DNA of 64,000 nt from Linum tenue (lineage: Eukaryota; Streptophyta; Magnoliopsida; Malpighiales; Linaceae). A model generated the notes under the pieces. The model was not told the origin of the DNA, did not search any database, and saw only the letters and a list, made by a program, of their open reading frames with translations. Positions 1 through 10,970 of this stretch are shown piece by piece. The position numbers and the translations under genes were made by a program. Where the stretch lies: positions 47,202,066-47,266,065 of the forward strand of contig CAMGYJ010000006.1 of assembly GCA_946122785.1 (NCBI GenBank). The letters are read 5' to 3'. The first letter of the stretch is position 1, and every line of letters begins with the position of its first letter.

Positions 1-288
1 TTGAATGTTATGCATGGTTAGTTGTGGTTGATGAGTGATCTTGTTGAGACTTGCATTGATTCATGAAAAGGCGAGAACTTTTCGTTTGCCTGTTTTGGTG
101 GCCTCGAATGTCATTTGTGGTGGATGTCGGGATCGCTTGCAACAGTCTATGTGCTAATTGCCAATAGCCATTGAGATTCCCCACTTTGTGCCTTTTGAAT
201 TGTCAACAAAATATTTTGTTTAGGTTGAGATATTACATTTTGTGAAATGGTTTGCTTGGGGACAAGCAAACGTCTAAGTGTGGGGGAG
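1..288 (+). other. 3' internal end and polypurine tract of a plus-strand LTR1 element (J)
   Basis: Non-coding end of an LTR1-family element whose body lies left of the window. It ends in the purine tract TAAGTGTGGGGGAG (275-288), directly followed by the LTR start TGATTTGGG. The whole stretch matches, as reverse complement, 3207-3490 next to the oppositely oriented LTR of element A, for example the shared 'ttggggacaagcaaa' block near 258. The purine tract is the expected plus-strand primer of reverse transcription. Confidence 0.8.
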
Positions 289-1723
289 TGATTTGGGCCT
301 AAATGTATACACTTTTTTATCCCCGTTTCTCTTTAGCGTTTGTGGCATTTGAGCTCCAAAAAGGGTGGTTTTATGCTAGGTTAGCTGTGTTTCAATGTTT
401 TTCAGAGTCTAACAGGTGGAACCAACCCCGGAGTCAAAAGTTGGAAGAAAGGGCGCGAGGATCGGGCAAAGAGGAGGTAGCAACCGCAGTTTATGATCCA
501 AGCAGTGATTTCATGATCATCAGAAACGTGAACTGGAGCAACATATCAGGAATTGGCGAGGTTCCAGAGAGTTTTCAGTGGTTAATGATGTCGTGTCAGC
601 TCACGGTGATAAGACCGTGAATTGAAGCCAATGACAGCGAACAAGTTAAGTGAAGCGGTGCGTTTTTTGACTAAGTTCACGGTCCCCGCCATTAGTTCAC
701 GTCTGTGAACTGGGACCATGAACTGGGCGCAACCTGTGTATAAAATGAGAGCTGAAAGGAGAAAGAGGGGATAGCCCAAAGTGAGAAAAACCTTCATCTT
801 CTTGAAAACCTAGAGAAAGAAAGCCACGACCCAATAGGGAGAAGATGCTAGGGTTTGCTCCAAGCCAAGGTTTGGGAGGTTCCTCTTCAAGAGAGGATCG
901 CTACAAGCACAAGGATGGATTGATGCATCATAATGATTGTTTTTTCCTTTGTGTTCTTCCGTTTTCTAGCATAAAGTAGTCTCATTTTCACTTGGGTGTT
1001 GTAGAACCCTCACTTCTACCGTATAGTTGATTGTGTGGATTGGATGATTGTGTGTGGGTGGTGTTTGATTTAAGATTTGAGGTATTTTCATGGTGATTGT
1101 GTATTATGTGTGCTTGGCAATCTATTGTGTTATTCTAACCTAACTTAGAGGGAAACTCCCTTATCTTAAGATGCTCAAATTGAGCTGGGTTTTCTTGGGC
1201 ATTCCATGCCTCCTATCTAGGTTAATTCAGGGCAAACCTCTAAACTCAAATTGAACACCTAGGTTGATTGTGATTAAGTCGTCCAGCCCCCGGTTTGAAG
1301 GAGAAGGTAAGTCAACCCTCAATTGCTTGGGCCAAGAGGGCTACAATTGTAGCCTATAATGCATTCCTTGGCCTAGAAATTGAGAGTGTGGTTTCTAACA
1401 ATAGTTGCTCCACAATCACCTTGCCGCACAATGATTCATCCGATCCCACGTTTCATGGTAGTTAGTTAGTGGGAAACAACTCCGGAGTGAAACTTCTCAC
1501 CAAGAGTTTCAATCATTTTTACTTTTCAAGTCTTGCTTCTTAATCGTAGATTGTAGAGATTTTCACAAACAATATTCCGCTATATAATATTTCAAAAAAT
1601 CAAAGTAGGGGTACATGGGCCAACCCGGGTTGATATTTAAACATACTAGCCCTATATTGCACTCATTTAAGGTTTATACTTGGGCCTTAGGTTGGATTTA
1701 AGTGTGATATTCGGGATGAGTCA
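289..1723 (+). repeat. LTR1, 3' LTR of element J
   Basis: Full-length LTR of 1,435 bp. It starts TGATTTGGGCC after a purine tract and ends GGGATGAGTCA. U3 carries TTCACGGTC-type inverted repeats (about 598-722), then TATAAAA at 739-745. No primer site follows, so it is a 3' LTR. After a 36-bp spacer (1724-1759) an LTR of the same family begins in the opposite orientation. Confidence 0.88.
598..745 (+). promoter_or_regulatory. LTR1 U3 promoter with nested palindromes and TATA box
   Basis: Clustered inverted repeats built on TTCACGGTC and its complement, including a nested pair about 683-722 (outer arms GTTCACGGTCCC / GGGACCATGAAC, inner arms AGTTCAC / GTGAACT). TATAAAA follows at 739. The transcription start is inferred to lie about 30 bp downstream. 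That the palindromes are factor-binding sites is inference. Confidence 0.6.
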
Positions 1724-1759
1724 AACAACAAATGATAGTTCATTATCACGGTCACCTGC

Positions 1760-3206
1760 GGACTCAACTCGAATATCACAATTAAATCCCACCTAAGGTC
1801 CAAATATAAACCTTAAACGGATGCAATATAGAGCAAGCATGTTTAAATATTGATCCGGGCCGGCCCATGTACCCCTACTTTGATTGTTTGAAATATTATC
1901 TAGCGGATTGTTGTTTGTGAAATTCTCTACAAACTACGATTAAAACGAAGGAATTGAAAAGTAAAAGGATTGAAACTCTTGGTGATAAGCTTCACTCGAG
2001 AATTGGTTTCCCCTAACTAACTACCATGACCCGCGGGATCGAATGAATCGGTAAGAGAAAAGGAAATTATGAACCGCTAGGAGGAGCAACAATGGTTAGA
2101 AACCACACTCTCAATTGCTAGGTCAAGAAATGCATTATGGCTATAGATGTAACCATCTTTGCCCCAATCAATTGAGGGTTGACTTACCTTCTCTCTCAAA
2201 CCGGGGGTTTGGACGCCTTAATAACAATTGACTTAGGTATTCAATTTGAGTTTAGAGATTTTCCCTACATTAACCTAGATAGGAGACAGGGAATGCCCAA
2301 GAAAACCCAGCTCTATTTGAGCCTCTTAAGATAAGGGGATATCCCTCAAAGCTAGGTTAGAATAGCACAATCGATTGCCAAGCACACACAATGCACAATC
2401 ACCATGAAAAATACCTCAAATTAAACACCACCCACACAATTAACTACATTGTAGAAGTTAGGGTTCTAGAACCCCAAGTGAATAGGAAACTACTCCATGA
2501 TAGAAGAAGGAAGAACACAAAGGAAAGGGGAAAAAACCATCATTGTGATGCCTCAATCCTCCCTTGTGTTTGTAGAGATCCTCTCTTGAAGAGGAATTTC
2601 CCAAATCTTGACTTGAAACAAACCCTAGCTTATTATCCCTCTTGGTTCGTGGCTTTCTCTGTCTATATTCTTGATGAAGAAGAAGAAGAAGAAGAAGAAG
2701 AAGAATGTTTCTCTCAATTTTTGGGCTCTCCTTCTTCTTCCTTTCATCTCTCCTTTTATACACAAATCGGGCCCCATTCACGGTCTTAGTTCATGGCCGT
2801 GAACTAATGGCGGAGACCGTAAACTCGAACCAATCCGCGCCGTTTCATTTAGCTGGTTCACGGTCCATGGCTTCAGTTCACGGTCTTGCGACCGTGAAGT
2901 GGATTGATGCCAGTAACCTGTAAAATCCCTCTGGAACCTAGCCAGTTAACGGTTTATGGCTCCAGTTCACGGTCTAGATGGCCGTGAACTTCCTTCCTGG
3001 ACAATGATCTTCGGCTGCTTCCTCCTTTGGTCCGATCTTCGTGCCATTTCTTACAACAATCGACTCTGGGGTTGGTTCCACCTGTTAGATTCTGAAACAC
3101 ACTGAAACACGGCAAACCTAGCGTAAAATCACACCTTTCGGAGCTCGAATGTCACAATCGCCAAAGGGAAACGGGGATGAAAAGTGTACATTTAGGCCTG
3201 AATCAC
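1760..3206 (-). repeat. LTR1, 3' LTR of element A
   Basis: 1,447 bp, reverse complement of the family LTR. It ends on the plus strand at GGCCTGAATCA, followed by the purine tract complement CTCCCCCACACTTA. Palindromic CACGGTC arrays lie about 2779-2995, and a GAA run at 2675-2705. It matches the 5' LTR of A from about 1920 to 2790. Confidence 0.88.
2675..2705. repeat. (GAA)n microsatellite
   Basis: About ten GAA units inside LTR1. A shorter GAA run sits at the same place in the 5' LTR of element A (12418-12436), so the microsatellite belongs to the family and has varied in length. Confidence 0.9.
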
Positions 3207-3220
3207 TCCCCCACACTTAG
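3207..3220 (-). other. Polypurine tract of element A
   Basis: Reverse complement reads TAAGTGTGGGGGAG, abutting the 3' LTR. It is identical to the tract at 275-288. Expected role: primer for plus-strand DNA synthesis. Confidence 0.8.
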
Positions 3221-4974
3221 ACATTTGCTTGTCCCCAAGAAAACCAGTTCAAACAAGGTAATATCTCAACCTAAAAACAAATACTTCAGGGAGAAATTAA
3301 AGTGCACCTAGTGGGGAATCTCAATGTCTATTGGAAATTAACACATGGACCGTTGCAAGCAATACCGCCATCCACCACAAACGAAATACGAGGCCACCAA
3401 AAATGGGCAAAAAAAAGTTCCCACCTTATTCATGAATCAATGCTAGTCTCAACAATTTCACTCACCAACCACAACTAATCATGCATAACATTCAAGTACA
3501 AGGAATAAACGAATGGGAAACAAAGGTCTTCACCGGGGTAGGATATGACATGCAAAACAAGAATGAATCACTGACTCTCTTGACCAGTGGATTCGGGACC
3601 ATTTGGTTCAAAAAATTTGCACAATCATCAACACTCACTCCTATCGTCTTTCACCACGACGACAACCTCTAAATGCTGGAATTCACGGGACAGTTGTCAT
3701 CACTAGCTTGTTCGGAGGTCTTAGACACGAGTTCATATGACTGCAATTGTCTTGGACATGGGGATAAGGCCTTTTAGGTTGTGGCAAACACAACATGAGG
3801 TCCTACATCTACACCTTAAAACCAAAGGTTCTACTTTGACTAAGAATCGGCCAAAAACCTTACTTCCTTCCAAACCAAACTATCACTCCTCACGAACTAC
3901 ATTCAAGAACACATCCTCGACATGTTTTTGCTATCACATTTCAAACATAGTAGTGAAGGAGTTCAAAATATTTTTGGTTGTTTCAATGGCTTGAGTATCA
4001 AGAAACCCTTCCTAGAGCATACACTTAGATTTTTGTGGCAACTCTCTACTTTATTTACCCCGTTTTATTACCTCTATTTCTATTCTTTGTCTTTCAACTT
4101 TCCTTTTCTCTCTTTTTCTCTTTCCTTTTCTTTTTGAGGGGGGTACTAGAGAGTGAAACACATAACATGTAACAACCAATACTCTTTTCACTTTCATTCC
4201 TAGCAAGAAACCTCCCAAAATCCTCCTATGTAGAACCTCAATGGAGCTCTGGGACACAAGGATGACTAACGTATAGACATGAAGAAAGGATGGGGGTCGT
4301 TCTATCAAACACCATTAAGCTCAGAATTGAAAAGCTCCAACAAGAGAATGACCCCAAAGTCATAAGGCTCAAAGGGGTTGACTAGGGGATATAATATTTC
4401 GGGACAATCAACATTTGGGTGTGGACTAATCCTATGCATCCATCATAGCCACTATGAAAATTGTGATGTTACTCGCCATGGTAAGAGGGATCTAAGCACA
4501 AAGAAGAAAACGATCGGCTCAAAACTCACATGGCTACCTAATCACCCAACCATCTATTCCAATTCACAAAACACAATGCACGACTATTGTAATCAACAAG
4601 CAATCGAGTCAATACATCCATTCATTTTTGCACACACGAGAACTAAACCTTTGCACTATCCTAATGCACCTCTCAAGCATCATCATAGAACACACTCAAT
4701 CACATGCAATAATTCAAGGTCAATGTCAATAAACACGAGATTCTCCTACAAACCGATCACTTTGATCATGCAATTAAGCTCGACATTTCCCTCAATGGCG
4801 TTAGATAGGGGTGGAACGATGTTACCACATGGCTTGGTGAGTGAAAGTTGGAATTTTTTTCAGGGGTAGGAGATTGGAGCTTCAAGGAGAAGACAAAAGC
4901 AAACACAAACACACACATTCTTGCTTGAGTCGAAGTTATTACATATAACAATACGATTGTTGTAGTACTAATTG

Positions 4975-5017
<43 letters not shown>

Positions 5018-5148
5018 AATAAAAGGAAAGAAAAATAAAATGAAAGATCAAAGAGTTCAGAGTTCCATGTGCAGAAGTGGGGCGAAGAAATCGGCTCTAC
5101 CACATGCCTCACTTGTCGGCTACTTCTCACGGGTCGAAGGCCCCTGCC
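3221..5148 (-). other. 3' non-coding region of element A
   Basis: About 1.9 kb between the ORF2 module and the 3' LTR. It aligns with the same region of element E (31121-31850 plus 40827-41570). Short reading frames here have no recognisable domain, and I treat them as chance. Contains a CA microsatellite. Confidence 0.7.
4976..5015. repeat. (CA)n microsatellite
   Basis: About 20 uninterrupted CA units in the 3' non-coding region of element A. Confidence 0.95.
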
Positions 5149-5800
5149 AGGGGCGGAGCCAGGATTTGATGATCGTGGGGGCCGAAAATTTTCATAACAT
5201 TATCGAAATAGGCTAGAAAAACAAAAAACAAATATTCATAAAATATTTATTTTATTATCATTGAACAAAAAGAATTTCATTAAATTCAAAATAAATCACG
5301 AAAATATACAAATTTGATAATACATTTCAAATATAGCGCGAAACATTCTGTTTGCGTATAAAAAAGAATGTCTACCAATATTAAAATTTAGCAAAAACTA
5401 TTCATTATATATCCAAAAGTATCATTGAAATAGAAGCATTTAAATGATCTAGTTTGAAATTGAATTAACAAACATTTATGTGAAAGTTTAATAATTAAAT
5501 TTATTTCGTTCTATGAAATGAAAACACTAAAAAATCAAATATTTATAATAAATTTTAAACTATCTTTAAAATTGAAGGACATAACTAGCTTATTTATAAA
5601 AAGTAACATGAATGGAACTGCTTCGTAGCAGAATGGAACCAACAACCATTTTTAAGTACATTCACGGGCTCCATTTCGTTGGACTAAACGACCACATTTG
5701 TTCTCATCTCGCACCGCTATTATTTTGTAGGTTATCTCTAGTTTATATGCATTACCACGTATCTTTCAAATCGGTGGTGCAGTCGACCCGAGTAGTGACT
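5149..5800. mobile_element. AT-rich insertion with a GGGGCGGAGCCAGG terminus (MULE-like, right end unclear)
   Basis: The left end begins AGGGGCGGAGCCAGGAT, resembling the terminus of the TSD-flanked element at 48472 (GGCGGATCCAGGAT). It is followed by about 450 bp of very AT-rich DNA with no coding potential. It separates ORF2 of A from sequence homologous to the downstream flank in element E (about 30775-30830), so it is an insertion. I could not find a matching right terminus or target duplication, so the right boundary is approximate. Confidence 0.45.
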
Positions 5801-5828
5801 CCCACAACGTGAGTCTCGAGGCGATTCA

Positions 5829-6833
5829 TCACTCTGCTAGATAATCCCAGGAGGTGGAAGAACCGGCTCCGGGTGAAGATGCTGTTGCTGGTGGAGGTGT
5901 CGGTCGTGGGAGTTCGGCAGGCCGACGGCGGTCGGGAGCTCGAGCATGTGGCTGTTTGGGAGGAGTGACCTCTGAATCAGGCTCTACTAGAGCAGGGTCG
6001 ACCATCGGCCTTAGAGCCGCCGAAGGTCGAAGTCCGTCAAGTTACTCGATCCCTCGTTCTCCTTCAAACACAAGCTTCATATTGTAGACTGTCTCCACTA
6101 GAAATGGCTCGGTCCGGCTCCAGCCCATGATGGAGCATCCTGTCACGTCCACATCGAAGTGTCGGGCCAGCCTGGTGATGATGCCCACCAAGTTCATCGT
6201 CCCCACTCGGTCCCGCCACAGACACCTGGCGAAGGTGTTAGGAACCACAACTCCCAGATGGAGTGGCTCGGAAGGGTTCTTCATGGAGTGGAGGGAAATC
6301 TACCCTCTGTTTGTGATCAAATGGCTCGACGGCAGGCTGGGGAATGATGGACTTTGTCAGGAGGGTGTGCAGAATCCTCCACGGAGTTTGAAACTTCACT
6401 GCATTAGTGTGGCCACCCTCAAACTCGTCATGTTGGTGCTCGGGGCGATAGATGACCCATAATGCAGCCTGATAGTGGAAATCAGCGGTGTACTGGCTCT
6501 CCGTCATCGTCATGTGAGTGGGGTCGAGCCCCATGGCGTGAGCAAACCCATCATAAGTCCGCACCCGATGCTGACCTCCCAGCATGAACTCCACGTAGGG
6601 TCGACTCTGCTTACTCTTCTGATGATGTGGGAGAAAATGGAGTGTAACTCCACGCAGAGCTCTCGGTAAATGAGCTCATCCACTGTCAGCAACTGGCGCC
6701 ACTAGGGGTGACAGACATCCAGGTCAAGCATCCAATGAGATCCAGCCTCACTATACCTCCGTCGCGCAAACTTGGCTCCGAACCGCTCGTGGTTCACCAA
6801 GTAGTGGATGTACTCATGATCCGTATCAACCAT
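5829..6833 (-). pseudogene. ORF2 of element A (Athila ORF1 / plant transposon protein type), broken
   Basis: Starts at the ATG complementary to 6831-6833 (MVDTDHEYIHYLVNHERFG...), preceded by a purine tract, and ends at a TGA at 5829-5831, about 334 codons. Recognisable blocks in order are a WRQLL segment; EFMLGGQHRVRTYDGFAHAMGLDP, the family's 'LGG..R.LT..EFA.ALGL' block; a tryptophan-containing middle; MNLVGIITRLARHFDVD, its 'ITRLARHFGV' block; and a proline-rich tail ending SSTSWDYLAE. Breaks are HP*WRQ (TAG where element E has CAG), a frameshift near 6595, and IE*LDGL where D has IEYIDGL. The family is known from Athila and related plant elements, and its biochemical function is not established. 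Its place after protease and before the 3' LTR is the 'envelope-like' position, but I see no signal peptide or membrane span. Confidence 0.65.
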
Positions 6834-6906
6834 CCTTCAAAGCATTAAAACATGCACCATACGTGGAAATAACTGTCAATCTCAACGCATCCGGAGGAAA
6901 GGGAAT

Positions 6907-6923
6907 CCCCCACCCCACACTTA
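6907..6923 (-). other. Internal polypurine-like tract before ORF2 (element A)
   Basis: Complement reads TAAGTGTGGGGTGGGGG, nearly the same as the true polypurine tract at 3207-3220. It lies about 75 bp upstream of the ORF2 ATG. D, E and G have equivalents. Confidence 0.6.
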
Positions 6924-7679
6924 GGTTTCCATTATAGTTCCATGCCATTGAAAATTTTCCTCAAGAATGGATTCAAACAATTAAGCTCCAGCACATCGAG
7001 GCATGATTCTAGGTGTTTCACGGATTATCAACACAATTTGGTGGGTTGGTGGGCAAATTTGCACTTGGTGGGCAAATTTCCTCAAGAATGGATTCAAACA
7101 ATTAAGTATCCACATTCATTCGCATTTTTGCACTTGGTGGGCAAATTTCACATTTAAACGCAATTTGTACCTAAATCATGCCTATCAAGGCTCAATTAAG
7201 CTCATGCAACATTCATTCACCAAAAAATGAACTAATCCCTAGCCCAATTTTCTACATTCAATAATCAATTTACAAAATCACCTCACTTCACACGCTAATC
7301 CGATTCTCCAACTATTAACCAAGCAAAGGTCAAAAACAAACCTAGAGACTCAAGTAGGATCGAAGGGGAAGTGAGGAGAGGGCGAGGGCGAGGGAGTCGA
7401 AAATTCACATGAAAATAGGCCGGAGAGGTGTCGTGGGAGCTTCGTCGGAAGCTCGCCGGAAATCGCCTCTCCAGAAATATTCGGAGCCAAATCTCCCCAA
7501 AACTTCGGCGAAGGTAGCCCTCGGACCTGGGAAGACTGGGTTTGCGACTTGTTTTGGATTTGGGTTGCCGGAGGTTGATGAAATCGACAAAATTTGACGG
7601 AAAATTTTGATTTTTTGACGATTTTGAAATAATTCCGACGAAAAGTGGTGGTGAAGTGAAGATGAAGGGTTCATACCCC

Positions 7680-7860
7680 TTTTATAAGCAGAACCCTCAC
7701 TTCACAGACGCGTTGGCCAGTTCACCGTCTCTAAGACCATGAATTTAACTCGCAGCCCGTGAAGTTAGGTAAAACGGCGAGATTTGTTTAAAATGCGGAA
7801 CACCCTGGTTGACGGATGTGTTGATCAGTTCACGGTCAACGAAGACCGTGAACTGAAATG
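7680..7860 (-). promoter_or_regulatory. Internal promoter-like block of element A
   Basis: Contains a perfect 12-bp-arm inverted repeat at 7826-7855 (CAGTTCACGGTC, 6-bp loop, GACCGTGAACTG) and more diverged copies near 7711-7770. On the minus strand a TATAAAA box follows (complement of 7680-7686). Order and motif match LTR1 U3. It lies between protease and ORF2, so transcription of ORF2 from here is a plausible inference. Confidence 0.5.
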
Positions 7861-8038
7861 AAAACAGGGCATTTATGAAAATCTTTGACTCTACCTACTC
7901 CACCGTACCCTACTATCGATCACAACACATCTCAAAACACACAATCGCACAGTCCTGGCATGGGAATACCATTTCAACCACATGAACTCTTAACTCAATC
8001 AAAAAAGGAGAAAATAAGGCAAAGAAGAACAAACCTAC

Positions 8039-8056
8039 GTTGGGTTCCCTCCCAAC
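8039..8056 (-). other. Conserved post-protease hairpin (element A)
   Basis: Minus strand reads GTTGGGAGGGAACCCAAC: a 6-bp perfect stem with a 6-nt loop, followed by a T-rich stretch. It lies 41 bp beyond the protease stop, at the same place as in D and E. Confidence 0.6.
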
Positions 8057-8097
8057 AAGCGATAAGTTAACGTCACTCGCTTGACGTTGCGGATCTA

Positions 8098-10821
8098 TCA
8101 TTCTTGGGAACATGAAGCCACCAAGAGTGGATTCGCCATGATCTCGGGGCGAGGCTTGTCGTCTTCCAACTTAAACTCCATGGGGTGGCCTTCTTGGCCG
8201 ATGATCATCGCTTTGCCCTTGTACTTGTTCCTGGCAATAGCGCGATTCATCATTTCCCTCCAAGCTTTCTTCCTCCTTTCTTTTGGTGTGATACCCTCCT
8301 TAATTTCCTCCTTCACTTCACCACAAGGAACAAGATTAATAGTGGGGTTCACCTTGAGAGGCTCTCCTCCACTTGCATTGATATCATGTGATTCCACTTC
8401 CTTTACATCCTCACTCCTAGGCTTGTGTTCAATTTCAAGAGTAATTTTCTACTCACCATCTTTCAGAATCAAAGTTTCATCATTAGCATCAATTAATGCC
8501 TTGGCGGTGGCAAGGAAGGGGCGTCCTAGTATGAGTGGCATTTCCGAATCTTGACTTATATCAAGGATCACAAAATCCGTCGGATAACAGAATTTTCCCA
8601 CTCGTACTAGCACGTCCTCCGCAATGACCCTAGGACTAATGACAGAGCGATCATTCATCGTGACTCTAAGACTACTAGTCTTTAGTTCACCTATTTATAG
8701 CCTCATAAAAAGCTCAAAGGACATCACATTAATGCTTGCTCCTAAGTCCGCCAAGGAATTTTCTATGTCATGAGTGCCGATGCAAAGAGGCATGGTGAAA
8801 CAAACTGGATCTGGTTGCTTTTTGGGAAACTTATTGAGGATGAAGGCAGAACACTCCTCTCCTAGGGTGAACATCACAAGGTCTTAGAATTTCGACTTCT
8901 TGGAGAGAAGTCCCTTGAGGTATTTTGAATACCGTGGCATGTGGGCGATTGCTTCAAGAAAGGGTATGTTGATGTGGAGTTTTCTGAGCATCTCCATGAA
9001 ACCTCCACAGTCCGCCTCCAAACTTTCTTTATGCACCCTCGTGGGGAAAGGAAGGGGTGATGTTTACTCAGCCACTGGAGTCGGCATTGGCGATGCCTTC
9101 CTCGCCACTCCTTTATTTTCTCCAGAGATTTCTTCATCTCCATCCTTGGCTAGAGAGTCTTCCTTCTCGATCACTTATTTGGAAACAACCTCCGAAGTCA
9201 CATTCCCGCTTTTCAATTGAATCGCATTCACCCCAACATTTTGGTTTTTGGGGTTTCAATGGTTTGGGAAGGTAGAGCTCCCCTTGGTCTCTCGGTGAGG
9301 ATCCCAGCAAGATTCGCAATTTGCACCTCCAAGCTATGGAGACTTGATTGATGACTTTGGAGTCCTGCCTCGACCGAGGTAAATTTTGTGGTTGCCACAT
9401 CCATAAATTGCTCGATCTTCTCGAACTTCTGAGAGCTCCTGCTCACAAAGGTGGTCACTTGATATTCAAGCTTAGCAAACTTGTCGGGTTGTTGTTGGAA
9501 CCCTTGACCACCTTGTGCTTGGTATGGTTGTTGGAAGTTTGAGTTTTGGAACTGAGGCCTTAGTTGGATGAAAGTTGGCCGAAGTTGATAGTTTCCCGTT
9601 GGACCTTGGAAACCGAGGGGTCTTGGATTGGTAGAGGAAGACCAAGCGACGTTTGGATGAATGCGCCACCAGAGGTTGTAGGTGTTGCTACAAGGGTTGT
9701 TCCCTCTAGCGTTGGCAATGAAACTCACTTACTCCTCGGGGGTACTTGATTCCTTCATCGCTTGGCAATCCGCAATTTCATAATGAGTGCTAGAAAACCA
9801 ATCACAAGACATCAATGTTTTTTTCCCGTGTATCTTGTACTCAAGGATCACCTCAATCAACTTGTCAAGTTTAGCTTCAAGCGGAGCACTTACTCCCACA
9901 CTTTGCACTCCTCTTTCGTTGCTTCTCTTACTACTTCTCATCAAACCCCAATCGTATCCCTTGTGAGCCATGTCTTCGAGCAACTCGGACACCTGAGGTG
10001 GGGTCATGTTCATCAACTTCCCTTAGCAAAGAGATTCCATGAGAATCTTATCATCTTGAATGAGACCGCCATAGAAGGTCTCTATCCAAAATTTCTCCTT
10101 AAATCCATGGTGAGGGCATTGGAGAAAGTAATTCGAGAATATTTCCCATGCATCCCTCAACATCTCATCTTCCTCTTGCTCGAAGTGGGTAATCTTTTTT
10201 CTCCACTCGGTCGTCCTGGAAGGAGGACAATATCGGGTATACAGTTGTTGAGCAAATCTTCCCAAGAGGTGATCGAGCGAGCCATTCGGTTGTTTATTCA
10301 TCGGAGTGCTTTCCCCGCAATAGAGTAGTGGAATAGCCTCAGTTTCAATGCCTCATCGGAGACGCCATTTATCTTTAAGCTTCCCGTAAGCTCAAGGATT
10401 CTTTGAACATGGTTCTGCGGTGATTCATTGGCAAGCCCATGAAACAAGGGGTTGTTCTGGATCATGGTGACAAGAGCGTGCTTGATTTCCAAATTGTTGA
10501 CGGCCACGGCCCACGGGTGGATGTTAGATGGGAGATTGGATATACGCCACTAGTGGAGCCATGAAATACCCCATAGTCCTTGGTTCTTCCCTAGATTCTG
10601 CTTGTTCATTTTGGTTATCTGCCATCTTGGCTTCACTCCCTTCTTCCTCGGTTTCAAAACCGTCATTAACTTCAATTTCTACTTCGGGACTAACTTGTGG
10701 TTCCCCTCTCTTCTATACTTCGATTTGCTTCCGCCAGTTCCCTCTCACAAGCCAAAAGTCGGAGAGTGCGGTTGAGATTCCCGTCGAGTGGCACCAAAGG
10801 TGTCGGATTACTCCGGGTCAT
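8098..10821 (-). pseudogene. gag-protease of element A, Athila type, broken
   Basis: Gag starts at the ATG complementary to 10819-10821 (MTRSNPTPLVPLDGNLN...). Segments in order are a capsid-type block with NNLEIKHALVTMIQNNPLFHGLANE and SDEALKLRLF; HFEQEEDEMLRDAWEIFSNYFLQCPHHGF; MAHKGYDW; a Gln/Asn-rich segment YNLWWRIHPN...PQFQNSNFQQ; and LEVQIANLAGILTERPRGALPSQT. The retropepsin follows, with active-site-like LADLGASINVM (DLGAS where typical proteases have DTG or DSG) and FVILDISQDSEMPLILGRPFLATAKALID. It ends NPLLVASCSQE. Reading shifts among several frames with stops such as EE*VSF (TAA for CAA) and RL*IGE. Gag would form the particle and the protease would mature it. No polymerase follows. 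Upstream is a tRNA-Asp primer site. Confidence 0.85.
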
Positions 10822-10947
10822 ACACCGTCCTGCACAGACTCAAAAGAACCACAACATGTCTAGCACAAGCAACACTTCACACAATCAAAACTCAAAATAA
10901 AAGCTAGATTAACACCAAACAATCTTTTCAAGATAACGGACTGAAGC

Positions 10948-10965
10948 TCCACGGCAACGGCGCCA
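10948..10965 (-). other. Primer binding site, tRNA-Asp type (element A)
   Basis: Minus strand reads TGGCGCCGTTGCCGTGGA, one base from the standard tRNA-Asp complement TGGCGCCGTTGCCGGGGA. It lies 5 bp inside the 5' LTR end. Confidence 0.85.
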
Positions 10966-10970
10966 AAAAC

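Noticed and set aside
1..3490. A DNA transposon with 1.7-kb terminal inverted repeats
   Set aside because: Both arms have LTR structure (TG...CA ends, TATA box, purine tract), and the arms continue into retroelement bodies, so this is a pair of LTRs.
5854..6087. Gly/Arg-rich 77-aa plus-strand frame
   Set aside because: It is antisense to the proline-rich tail of ORF2 of A, whose frame matches relatives.
5829..6833. Calling ORF2 a true envelope gene
   Set aside because: Only the position is envelope-like. I see no signal peptide, cleavage site or membrane segment, and the motifs fit the Athila ORF1 / plant transposon protein families.
8081..8554. 157-aa plus-strand frame
   Set aside because: It is antisense to the protease of element A (LILGRPFLATAKALID on the minus strand).
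10948..10965. A tRNA gene
   Set aside because: Only the 18-nt complement of a tRNA 3' end is present, next to an LTR: it is a primer binding site. The same applies to 25326, 25693, 33256, 42949, 45147 and 60984.
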